Assembly: GCA_963925805.1 (NCBI GenBank)
Contig: CAWUSE010000005.1
Location: 124,001-188,000, forward strand
Reading direction: 5' to 3'
DNA length: 64,000 nucleotides
From: UBA10347 sp905182135
GTDB taxonomy: Bacteria; Actinomycetota; Acidimicrobiia; Acidimicrobiales; UBA10347
Part shown: positions 28,981 through 37,113 of the stretch, piece after piece
Numbering within the stretch: the first letter of the stretch is position 1
Layout of the letters: each line of letters starts with the position of its first letter
Made by a program: the position numbers and the translations under genes
The notes under the pieces: generated by a model
What the model was told of the DNA's origin: nothing
Databases searched by the model: none
What the model saw: the letters and a program-made list of their open reading frames with translations, nothing else

Positions 28981-30234
28981 CTAGTTGGCGCGGCGGGTTT
29001 CGTTCCAGGGGCCTTCATCGGCTCGGGGTTCCTTGGGAAGCCCCAGCACTCGTTCCCCGACAATATTGCGCTGGATTTCGTTGGACCCTGAATAAATTGA
29101 TGCTGGGCGAGCCCCGAGAAAATGGTCGGCCATGGCCTTAGATGAGCGGGGGTCACCCTTGGTTTCGGTGAATACCGGTGACAGGGGAGCTTCCCCGCTG
29201 GGGGCCATGCCGGCAGATCCGTAGAGATGCAGCCCAATCTCGGTCATGCGCTGGAACAGTTCGCTCCACAGCAGTTTGTTGATTGAACTCTCGGGACCGA
29301 GAACCTGGTCGCCAAGTATCTGGGTGAGTGAACGCATGCCCAAGAACCGCAGGACTTGGACCTTGGAGTGGCACCATGCAAGATCTTGGCGAACAATCGG
29401 GTCGTCGATTTTGCCTGTTGATCGAGCTATGTCTACAAGTCGGTCAAACACACCTTGCATCCGCAGCGAGACCGTCGTTGCGTCGTCGCCGCGTTCATAG
29501 GCAAGGAGTTGGTTGGTGACTCGCCAGCCGTCGTTAACGTCGCTGATGACATTGGCAATTGGTGCGCGGGCGTCGGTGAAGAACACCTCGTTGAAATCGT
29601 GGCTGCCGACGATATTGATGATCGGCCTGACTTCTATGCCGGGCTGATCCATGGGGCACAGGATGAAGGAGATGCCGCGGTGCTTTGGAGCGGTGGGGTC
29701 GGTGCGGCAGAGTGCGAAAATCCAGTTCGCAGTGTGACCCTCTGATGTCCATATTTTCTGACCATTAATGATCCATTCGTCACCGTCGGCAATGGCACGG
29801 GTGCTGAGCGATGCAAGGTCTGAACCGGAGTTCGGTTCGGAGTAACCCTGGCACCAGCGGTCCTGACCGGAAAGAATCCGAGGCAAGAACGTTTTCTTCT
29901 GTTCTTCGGTGCCGAGCACCATAAGGGTGGGGCCGATCATGCCGATGCCGAAACCATCGTTGGGTCCACCAGTGGGCACGCCGGCTCGGGCAAATTCTTC
30001 GTGGAGGATGACCCGCTCGATAGCCGATAATCCACCACCGCCATACTCCGTCGGCCATGCGGGAGCTATCAGATTGTTATCGCTCAGAAGTGCTCGCCAG
30101 TTGTCGACGAAGGCTTCGCGTTGATCATAAGGAAGCCCGCGTAATCCCGACCATTCGGTTGGCAGGTGTTCGGTCAGGAATGTCTGAATTTTCGCACGGT
30201 ATTGCTCGGCTTCGTCTGAATAAGTCGGATCCAT
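28981..30234 (-). CDS. acyl-CoA dehydrogenase family protein
   Basis: A 417-residue FAD-dependent acyl-CoA dehydrogenase. It contains GYSEPNSGSDLASLST and, near the C-terminus, GSNEIQRNIVGERVLGLPKE. The order of domains and length are as in FadE enzymes of steroid and branched-acid catabolism. ATG at 30234 (MDPTYSDEAEQYRAK) is chosen; the frame stays open 48 codons upstream over Arg-rich, unlikely sequence that would overlap the divergent MFS gene. An AGGTAAC-type site lies just upstream. Likely co-transcribed with the MFS gene downstream. Confidence 0.92.
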   Translation of the reverse strand: MDPTYSDEAEQYRAKIQTFLTEHLPTEWSGLRGLPYDQREAFVDNWRALLSDNNLIAPAWPTEYGGGGLSAIERVILHEEFARAGVPTGGPNDGFGIGMIGPTLMVLGTEEQKKTFLPRILSGQDRWCQGYSEPNSGSDLASLSTRAIADGDEWIINGQKIWTSEGHTANWIFALCRTDPTAPKHRGISFILCPMDQPGIEVRPIINIVGSHDFNEVFFTDARAPIANVISDVNDGWRVTNQLLAYERGDDATTVSLRMQGVFDRLVDIARSTGKIDDPIVRQDLAWCHSKVQVLRFLGMRSLTQILGDQVLGPESSINKLLWSELFQRMTEIGLHLYGSAGMAPSGEAPLSPVFTETKGDPRSSKAMADHFLGARPASIYSGSNEIQRNIVGERVLGLPKEPRADEGPWNETRRAN

Positions 30235-30306
30235 GGTGTTACCTCTGAACGTACGTGGTGTTACGAAGCTAGTGGTAAAGCCGATAGCCAGTAGCTTCGG
30301 GCTGTT

Positions 30307-31545
30307 GTGACTATCACCAATCCTCCTCCTGCTGTCCTCCTGGCGACGACGCCCTTCTTGGCGTTTAGAGCGCGCCATTTTGGGTTGGTTTGGTTAAGCG
30401 GACTCATCTGGCATTTGTGCCGATGGGGCGTGGCGTTTCTTGGTACCTACTTGATCAACGATCTGACTGGCTCACCCCGACTCGTGCAGTTGGCAGGCAC
30501 AACGTTGTACGCCCCTCTGCTGATTGGTGGCGTGATCGGCGGCGTGCTATCTGACCGGATCGACCGACTCGCCACGGTGCGAATCCAGATGGCTGCGATG
30601 GTGCCGATAACTGTCTTGATCGGGATGCTGGTGCGGTCGGGCCACATCGCGGTCTGGATGCTCTACATCTACATGTTCATTGTCGGCTTTGGGTGGGTAA
30701 GCGACATGACCAGTCGGCGGGCGCTCGTGTTTGACCTTGTTGGCGATGCTCTGCTCGACAAGGCCATGGCTATGGAGGCAATGAGCCTGGCGATGGGGAT
30801 GGTCTTCGGCGCTCTGGTTGGTGGGTACGCCGTCGAATCGGTCGGTATCGGCGCTGCGTACTTTGCTATCGCTGGCTTTGCGTTTTTGGCGATGCTTGTG
30901 CTGATGCCGGTCACAAGCCCGACACCTCGGACCGCACGCGAAAAGACGCCGAGCGACGGGCCGACTGTGCGTGAGCTGATTCGTCACCGTGGGCTGATTA
31001 GCATCCTTGGTGTCACGGTGATCGCGAACTTCTTCTTATTTGCCTACTTCCCGATCATCCCCGTGATCGCCGAGGACCTCGATGCATCACCCCTGCAAGT
31101 CGGCTTGTTGGCCGCCGGTACGGGTATGGGCATGATGACCGGATCGCTAGTGATGGCCCGGATGACACCACGCCACAGGGGCCGGGCCTACCTTGCTGGT
31201 CTGGTGGTCGCGTTCGGGTTTCTCATCTTGTTTGCGATAGGAACGAGTTACTGGTTTGTGTTCGCTGCCATTGTCGCATCGGGCGTCGGAAGTGGCGTCT
31301 TTGGTGCCACCCAGTCAACGTTGGTAGTCGCAGCAGTACCCGAGGCATCTCGGGGTAAGGCCCTGGGACTCTTGTCGATGGCCATTGGAGGGTTGCCGCT
31401 TGGCATGTATGTGCTGGGCGAAGTCGCCGAAGCAACCAGCCCAACGACCGGACTGCTGATCAATGCGATTGGGGGCGCGGTCGTGCTTGGAGCGTGGGTG
31501 ATGTTTCGACCTGAGGTTGCTTCGATGACCGACGAGCAACTTTGA
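30307..31545 (+). CDS. MFS transporter
   Basis: A 412-residue major facilitator with about twelve transmembrane segments. It has the loop-2/3 motif GGVLSDRIDRL characteristic of the superfamily (G-x-x-x-D-R-x-x-R variant) and a comparable element in the second half. It resembles the EntS-like exporter group, but the substrate is unknown. The start is GTG, 72 bp from the divergent acyl-CoA dehydrogenase. It precedes the CoA transferase/LivHM group on the same strand with a 158-bp gap. Confidence 0.88.
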   Translation: MTITNPPPAVLLATTPFLAFRARHFGLVWLSGLIWHLCRWGVAFLGTYLINDLTGSPRLVQLAGTTLYAPLLIGGVIGGVLSDRIDRLATVRIQMAAMVPITVLIGMLVRSGHIAVWMLYIYMFIVGFGWVSDMTSRRALVFDLVGDALLDKAMAMEAMSLAMGMVFGALVGGYAVESVGIGAAYFAIAGFAFLAMLVLMPVTSPTPRTAREKTPSDGPTVRELIRHRGLISILGVTVIANFFLFAYFPIIPVIAEDLDASPLQVGLLAAGTGMGMMTGSLVMARMTPRHRGRAYLAGLVVAFGFLILFAIGTSYWFVFAAIVASGVGSGVFGATQSTLVVAAVPEASRGKALGLLSMAIGGLPLGMYVLGEVAEATSPTTGLLINAIGGAVVLGAWVMFRPEVASMTDEQL

Positions 31546-31703
31546 TGATCGACGAGTAATACCGATAACTGGTTACGAGAAGCCTGGCGGGGATCAGGTG
31601 CCGGTGCAGATCGCCGTGTACTGCCCGAGAAAACCGGTTGCACCTTTTTGTGTCCACAACTCGCAACCGTGCGACGATTGTGATGTCACTCAGAGGATCG
31701 ATC

Positions 31704-34118
31704 ATGTCTGAGTGTCCTGGGGGCAACGACATGAGAGACGCGGACATGGCTGAGGGAGCACTAGCGGGATTACGAGTCGTCGATCTAACCGATGACTCGG
31801 GGCGGTTTGCCACCAAGCTGTTGACCGAACTCGGCGCTGACGTCGTTCGAGTGACAACCACGGGCTCACCCGGTAAAACGATGGTTGACCCGGTGGCTGC
31901 TGCCCGGGGTGGCGTACTTGACTGGTGGTACGACGGCGGCAAGCGTCGCTGCATCGCCGACCTCGATACTGAGGCAGGACGCGACACGTACCGGCAGCTG
32001 TGTGCTGCTGCTCACCTGGTCATCGAGACTGAGCCACCCGGCCGACTCGCCTCGTATGGCATTGATCATGACGACCTGCTGGCCCTTCAACCGATGCTCG
32101 TGCAGGTTTCACTGACACCATTCGGGCGCACTGGACCAAAGTCCAACTGGGTCACTTCAGACCTGGTGTCGGCAGCACACGGTGGCTTTATGGCAGTCAC
32201 AGGTTTGCCCGATCGACCATTAAACGTCTGGGGCCGTCAGGCGTATAATCACGCTGGCTTCACTGCCGCGATTGCGGGTCTCTCGGGTGTCCGTGCCGCT
32301 CGGGTCGATGGGCACGGACGCCATTTTGATGTGTCGATACACGAGTCGGTCACCGGTTCGATCGAGAATATTTTCATGCAATATTTCTTCGACGACCTGT
32401 TGCCCACCATGTCGAAGGTCGCCCAACGACAAGGAGCGCTGCATTGGTTGCGGGCCTACGATTTAGCCGAATGTAAAACGGGCTACGCCATGATTACACC
32501 CACACCAACACCCGAGTTGTTCGTGAACTGGATGGTTGAGGCTGGTCACGAGCCTGCTGTTGCATTCACTGGGATGGACCTAGCCGAGATGCTCGATCGC
32601 GTCGACGAGCTCATGAGTTGCATCCGCGATTTCGTCATCAACTACGACGCCATGGACCTCTGGTGGGAGGCACAAGCTCGGCACTGCGCTCTTGGTGGAG
32701 TGCACGATGTGCCTGCGGTGGCCCAGGTCCCGCAGTACGAGCATCGCCAACTTTTCCAGAACGCCGAACTTGATGACACCGTGGTGCGGGCCCCCGCCCG
32801 CATGGTGGTGATGAGCGAGACACCTGCCTCGCCGATTAAACCGCCAGCCGGCGACGACACCGCCCTGGACGAATTGCTCGCGGAGTGGGGCGCAGCTCGA
32901 GCAGCAGCGCCCTCGCCTGTTGCAGCACCGGGCGATCGGCTGGCACGGCCACTTGAGGGCCTCCGTATTGCTGACTTCACCTGGGTGCTGGCCGGCCCGT
33001 TCTGCACACGCATGTTGGGTGACCTGGGGGCCGACGTGATTCGTCTCCAGAACGAGGAACGCTCCACACTCGTGAACCGCCCCGACTATCCGTACTATTT
33101 TGTCTGGAATCGGTCGAAGCGAAGCGCAACTATTGACATGAAACATCCACAGGCTCTGGCGGCTGCTCGACGACTGATCGAGAACTGCGACGTGTTGATC
33201 GAGAACTACAGCGCAGGGGTGCTCGAGGCGTGGGGCCTGGACTACGAGACGGTGCATGAGTGGAACCCGCGGTTGGTCTATGTGACCATGTCAGGTTGTG
33301 GTCATGATGGGCCATGGAAGCATGTCATTTCGTACGCGCCGACGGTGCACGCGCTGTGCGGCATCACCCATCTCACCAATTTCGCCGACCGAGGTGATGT
33401 CGGAGCAGGGTTTTCTCTCAACGATCACCTGGCCGGTTACAGCGCGGCGGTGACCACACTTGCTGCGCTTGCAGCACGTGAACGCACTGGCCGGGGCCAG
33501 AAGATAGACATGGCTCAGCTCGAGATTGGTACCTATTGCATCGGGCCAGCACTGATCGACCACTTCGCCAACGACCGAGCAGCACAACCAGCCGGTAATA
33601 CTGATGGACTACATGACCATGTTCCGAACGAGGTGTACGCGACCTCAGATGGCTTCGTTGCCGTGTCGGTGACCTGTGACCAGCAATGGCCGTCACTCGT
33701 GGACATCGTCGGCCCCGAGTTCTCTGACCCTGCGCTGGCTGACGAGCAAACCCGCCGGCAGCGCCGATCCGAAATAGATGCCGTGTTGAGCGCATGGGCA
33801 AGTGATCGCACCGCCGACGAGGCCATGTCGACCCTGCAGGCCGTAGGCATCCCGGCAGGATCGGTACAACACGCTGGCGAGTTGTTTGTCGATGATCCAC
33901 AGCATCGAGCTCGAGGGTTTTGGCAGGAGGGCGAACACGCGGTCTTCGGCCACCGGCATATGGACACTTTTCCTTCATTGATCGACGGCCAGCGCGTTGG
34001 GGTTGGTCGCTTATCGCCGGCGTACCTGGGTGAGCACAACTTCGATGTCTGGACTGAGGTGGCGGGCTACGAGTTCGAAGAGGTCGCCACCGGCATGGCC
34101 GAGGGTTTGTTCAGTTGA
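31704..34118 (+). CDS. tandem (two-domain) class III CoA transferase
   Basis: About 804 residues comprising two CaiB/BaiF domains in one chain. The first starts with LAGLRVVDL near residue 18; the second starts at LEGLRIADFTWVLAGPFCTRMLGDLGADVIRLQ near residue 425. The second domain keeps the usual NRSKRSATIDMKHP loop and HLAGYSAAVTTLAALAARERTG helix. The first has DDSGRFATKLLTELGADVVRVT and looks more divergent. Several in-frame ATGs are possible (31638, 31683, 31704, 31731, 31746); 31704 has an AGAGGA site at 6 bases, and 31731 has GGGGG at 7. Two permease genes follow closely, suggesting uptake and CoA activation of the same acid. Confidence 0.9.
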   Translation: MSECPGGNDMRDADMAEGALAGLRVVDLTDDSGRFATKLLTELGADVVRVTTTGSPGKTMVDPVAAARGGVLDWWYDGGKRRCIADLDTEAGRDTYRQLCAAAHLVIETEPPGRLASYGIDHDDLLALQPMLVQVSLTPFGRTGPKSNWVTSDLVSAAHGGFMAVTGLPDRPLNVWGRQAYNHAGFTAAIAGLSGVRAARVDGHGRHFDVSIHESVTGSIENIFMQYFFDDLLPTMSKVAQRQGALHWLRAYDLAECKTGYAMITPTPTPELFVNWMVEAGHEPAVAFTGMDLAEMLDRVDELMSCIRDFVINYDAMDLWWEAQARHCALGGVHDVPAVAQVPQYEHRQLFQNAELDDTVVRAPARMVVMSETPASPIKPPAGDDTALDELLAEWGAARAAAPSPVAAPGDRLARPLEGLRIADFTWVLAGPFCTRMLGDLGADVIRLQNEERSTLVNRPDYPYYFVWNRSKRSATIDMKHPQALAAARRLIENCDVLIENYSAGVLEAWGLDYETVHEWNPRLVYVTMSGCGHDGPWKHVISYAPTVHALCGITHLTNFADRGDVGAGFSLNDHLAGYSAAVTTLAALAARERTGRGQKIDMAQLEIGTYCIGPALIDHFANDRAAQPAGNTDGLHDHVPNEVYATSDGFVAVSVTCDQQWPSLVDIVGPEFSDPALADEQTRRQRRSEIDAVLSAWASDRTADEAMSTLQAVGIPAGSVQHAGELFVDDPQHRARGFWQEGEHAVFGHRHMDTFPSLIDGQRVGVGRLSPAYLGEHNFDVWTEVAGYEFEEVATGMAEGLFS

Positions 34119-34148
34119 TCTTGTTTTTTCCCCAAGGGACGTGATCGG

Positions 34149-35126
34149 ATGGACCTCTTCATCCAACGATGCTTCGATGGTTTGTTCAACGGAGCTATTT
34201 ACGCATCTCTGGCGCTCGCGCTCGTCATGCTCTTTCGGGCCACCGGACTGTTGAATTTTGCCTTGGGTGAAATCGGTATGGTCGGCGGATACACATCGCT
34301 GGTCATGCTGACTCCGGCTGTCGGGGTGTCTGCGGCCGCGGCCGGCGGCGGCGGGTTCCGCTTTCCAGTAGCGGGAACCTCGTTTGCGTCACGACTGCCA
34401 GGTCACCCCTATCCCGTTTTGGTTGCCATCGCTGTTGGGGTTCTAACCAGCGCGCTACTTGGCGTTCTGCTTCAGCGGCTTGTGCTCTATCGACTGCGCA
34501 ACCGATCCGACTTTGTGAAAGTCAATGCGACCATCGCATTATTACTCGCGCTTACAGGCCTTGTGAGCGAAGTATGGGGTGGCGCTGCGCAGCGGTATCC
34601 GTCGGTTTTTCCCAACGAACCCACCGATTATGTGAATGTGTTTGGTGGCCGGCTTCGTTACACAACACTTGGCGCATGGGCGGTGCAGTTGTTCCTGCTG
34701 CTGCTTCTGGGAGTCCTCATAAATCGAACGAAGACCGGTCTGGCCTTTCGGGCCATTACGAGTAATGCTGAAGCCGCCTCGCTCATGGGAATCCGGGTGC
34801 AGCGAACGCTGGCCATTGGGTGGGCGGTGTCGTGTGGTATCGGGGCATTAGCGGTGTCACTTGTGGCGGCGTCGACGATCTTGCGCCCGGGAATGATGGT
34901 GACCGTGCTCATTCTGGCGTTCGCTGCCGCAACGATCGGTGGTCTGGACAGCCCGAAGGGTGCTGTGGTGGGTGGGGTTATCGTGGGCCTGACGCAGTCT
35001 CTCGTACCGGGATATACACCGTTTCCAAGTGAGCTCGCCGTTGTGCCGCCCTTTCTGGTCATGACGATTCTGTTGATGTTTCGGCCGACCGGGCTCTTTG
35101 GCACCTCACGGGTGGTGCGTGTATGA
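34149..35126 (+). CDS. livH: branched-chain amino acid-type ABC permease LivH
   Basis: A 325-residue inner-membrane permease of the LivH family with about eight hydrophobic segments and the conserved cytoplasmic EAA-like region KTGLAFRAITSNAEAASLMGI (helix contacting the ATPase). The N-terminal SLALALVMLFRATGLLNFALGEIGMVGGY element is family-typical. It overlaps LivM by 4 bp (ATGA). Neither ATPase nor binding-protein genes occur nearby. In environmental actinobacteria such systems often carry amides, aromatic acids or short-chain carboxylates instead of amino acids. Confidence 0.9.
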   Translation: MDLFIQRCFDGLFNGAIYASLALALVMLFRATGLLNFALGEIGMVGGYTSLVMLTPAVGVSAAAAGGGGFRFPVAGTSFASRLPGHPYPVLVAIAVGVLTSALLGVLLQRLVLYRLRNRSDFVKVNATIALLLALTGLVSEVWGGAAQRYPSVFPNEPTDYVNVFGGRLRYTTLGAWAVQLFLLLLLGVLINRTKTGLAFRAITSNAEAASLMGIRVQRTLAIGWAVSCGIGALAVSLVAASTILRPGMMVTVLILAFAAATIGGLDSPKGAVVGGVIVGLTQSLVPGYTPFPSELAVVPPFLVMTILLMFRPTGLFGTSRVVRV

Positions 35127-36112
35127 GCCGCCCACCCCAATCTCAAAACAGTCGAGCTCGGTTGGCCGCAACCGCCGCAGCACTGGGCGCAGCGGTGTTG
35201 TTACCGGTGATCGTGAATCGAGGTTTGCTCGAAGATTTCTCGAGAGTGTTCGTGCTGATACTGGCTGTACTAGGGGTGAACCTGTTAACGAGTACGACCG
35301 GGCTTATTTCGCTCGGTCATGGCGTTTTTGTTGGCATTGGCGCCTTCGCCATGGCGAATCTGCTCGATGAGAACATCCCGGTAATCGTGGCGTTGGTTCT
35401 CGCCACAGCCGTAGCTGGCTTTGCGGGCATGATCGTTTCGCTACCCGCTCTCCGGGTTCGGGGCCCCTATCTGGCGCTCATTACCTTGGGTCTGTCGGTC
35501 ATGTTTCCGCCGATTGGTCGACGGCTTGGCAAAATCACTGGTTCAGCGCTCGGTCGGTCAGTGGAAGTCGATGGGTTCGACCCACCCGACTTTCTTCGGC
35601 TTGATGAACGCCCGCACATCTGGAACTACGTGGTGTGCCTCACCGTGGTGGCGGCGTGGTTTCTGCTTACCAGGAACCTATTGAATAGCCGGATCGGTCG
35701 AGCTATTCGGGCGACCAAGGACCACGAACATGCCGCTGCAGCGTTCGGTATAAATATATCGATGGCCAAGACCGGAACCTTTGGGATCTCTGCGGCGATG
35801 GCCGGAACCGCCGGGGCACTACAAGCCATCATTGACCCGTATCTAAATACGAACGATTACGACTGGACCCTGTCGCTCAAGCTCTATACATCTGCTGTGA
35901 TCGGCGGGCTCGGATCATTGCTGGGTGCGGTCGTGGGTGCGGTGATTTACGTCGGCCTGCCGTGGCTCAACGAAGTTCTTGGTTTGCTGGATAGCCCATC
36001 GTTAGCTTTCGGCCTTGGCCTCCTGGTTGTGATTATGGTTGCGCCCAACGGTGTCGTTGGCCTGTTGGCCCGCTTCAAGAAAAAACCGCGCAGCTCGCAG
36101 GACGGCGATTGA
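35123..36112 (+). CDS. livM: branched-chain amino acid-type ABC permease LivM
   Basis: A 329-residue LivM-type permease, the heterodimer partner of the preceding LivH. Visible are the SLGHGVFVGIGAFAMANLL segment of the LivM core and the EAA-like loop RIGRAIRATKDHEHAAAAFGI. About nine hydrophobic segments. ATG overlaps the livH stop. The operon ends here; the next gene (oleD) is convergent after 28 bp. Confidence 0.9.
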   Translation: MSRPPQSQNSRARLAATAAALGAAVLLPVIVNRGLLEDFSRVFVLILAVLGVNLLTSTTGLISLGHGVFVGIGAFAMANLLDENIPVIVALVLATAVAGFAGMIVSLPALRVRGPYLALITLGLSVMFPPIGRRLGKITGSALGRSVEVDGFDPPDFLRLDERPHIWNYVVCLTVVAAWFLLTRNLLNSRIGRAIRATKDHEHAAAAFGINISMAKTGTFGISAAMAGTAGALQAIIDPYLNTNDYDWTLSLKLYTSAVIGGLGSLLGAVVGAVIYVGLPWLNEVLGLLDSPSLAFGLGLLVVIMVAPNGVVGLLARFKKKPRSSQDGD

Positions 36113-36140
36113 CACGTGACCGGCTTCGGTCAATGAGCAG

Positions 36141-37103
36141 TCAGCGGTACCAGTCGGCGAGCCTGGCTAGGCCATCGTCGATGGAGACCGTTGGTGTCCA
36201 GTCAAGAAGTTCGCGGGTCAGGCGTTGGTCGTACCAGTGGGCGGTGCTGAGTTGCTCGGCAAGGAAACGGGTCATTGGGGGATCCGTGGTGAGCCGCCCG
36301 GCCGCCCACACGGCCTCGACGAGCGCTCCGCCGGCCTTCGCTGCCCATGTCGGTACGCACCGCATTGGCAGTTCAAACCCTGCGGCATCGCAAAGCCCGC
36401 GCAGTAATTCGGTGACCGGACGAGGTTCGCCGTTGGAGATGACTAAGGCCTGGCCATCAATAGCGGGGGCCTGCTCGAGTGCAGCAGCGAGCGCGTCGGC
36501 GGCGTTGTCGACGTACGTCGAATCGACGAGTGCAGCGCCGGATCCGATCAGTCGCAGGCTGCCACTAGTAGCACGTCTTACGACTCGAGCAACGAGCTGT
36601 TCATCGCCGGGCCCCCATACGAGATGTGGGCGAACGGCCGTAACCGCCATCTCGCCACCGGCGCGGGCAAGGACGAGTTGTTCGGCTTCGGCTTTGCTGC
36701 GGGCGTAGTACGAACGAGTCGAGGCCGGGTCGGCCGGCAACGCCGACTCTCCAATATGTGCCTTGCCTGAGCTGGCGACCGAGGGTGAGGAGACATAGAC
36801 GAATCGGGTTACGCCTGCCTGTTGGCTTGCGTTGATCAGGTTGCTGGTACCACCAATGTTGACGTCGGCGAAGTCACGCCACCTGCCCGCGGGTGAGACT
36901 CGAGCTGCAAGATGAATTACGGCCTGTTGATCTTTGACGGCAGAGCGAACAACTTGTTGATCGGTGATGTCGCCTTGGATTTCTGCGTAGTCCAGCCCAC
37001 TGGGGCGACGTTGTAGGACGGTCACCGTGTGACCATTGCGCCCGATCGTCTGCGCAACTGCTCGGCCAAGCATCCCGCTCGCTCCAGTGACCAGCACTCT
37101 CAT
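36141..37103 (-). CDS. oleD: OleD-like NAD(P)-dependent 2-alkyl-3-ketoacid reductase
   Basis: A 320-residue extended SDR (3-beta-HSD/epimerase type). It has VTGASGMLGRAV at residues 5-16 and the catalytic YARSK (Tyr-x-x-x-Lys) in STRSYYARSKAEAE. In the olefin pathway OleD reduces the 2-alkyl-3-ketoacid made by OleA to the 2-alkyl-3-hydroxyacid. The identification rests on the family plus its position 10 bp downstream of the OleBC fusion gene. ATG at 37103 begins directly with the Rossmann strand; the longer frame adds 12 codons inside the intergenic gap. Confidence 0.88.
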   Translation of the reverse strand: MRVLVTGASGMLGRAVAQTIGRNGHTVTVLQRRPSGLDYAEIQGDITDQQVVRSAVKDQQAVIHLAARVSPAGRWRDFADVNIGGTSNLINASQQAGVTRFVYVSSPSVASSGKAHIGESALPADPASTRSYYARSKAEAEQLVLARAGGEMAVTAVRPHLVWGPGDEQLVARVVRRATSGSLRLIGSGAALVDSTYVDNAADALAAALEQAPAIDGQALVISNGEPRPVTELLRGLCDAAGFELPMRCVPTWAAKAGGALVEAVWAAGRLTTDPPMTRFLAEQLSTAHWYDQRLTRELLDWTPTVSIDDGLARLADWYR

Positions 37104-37113
37104 TGAATGACGC

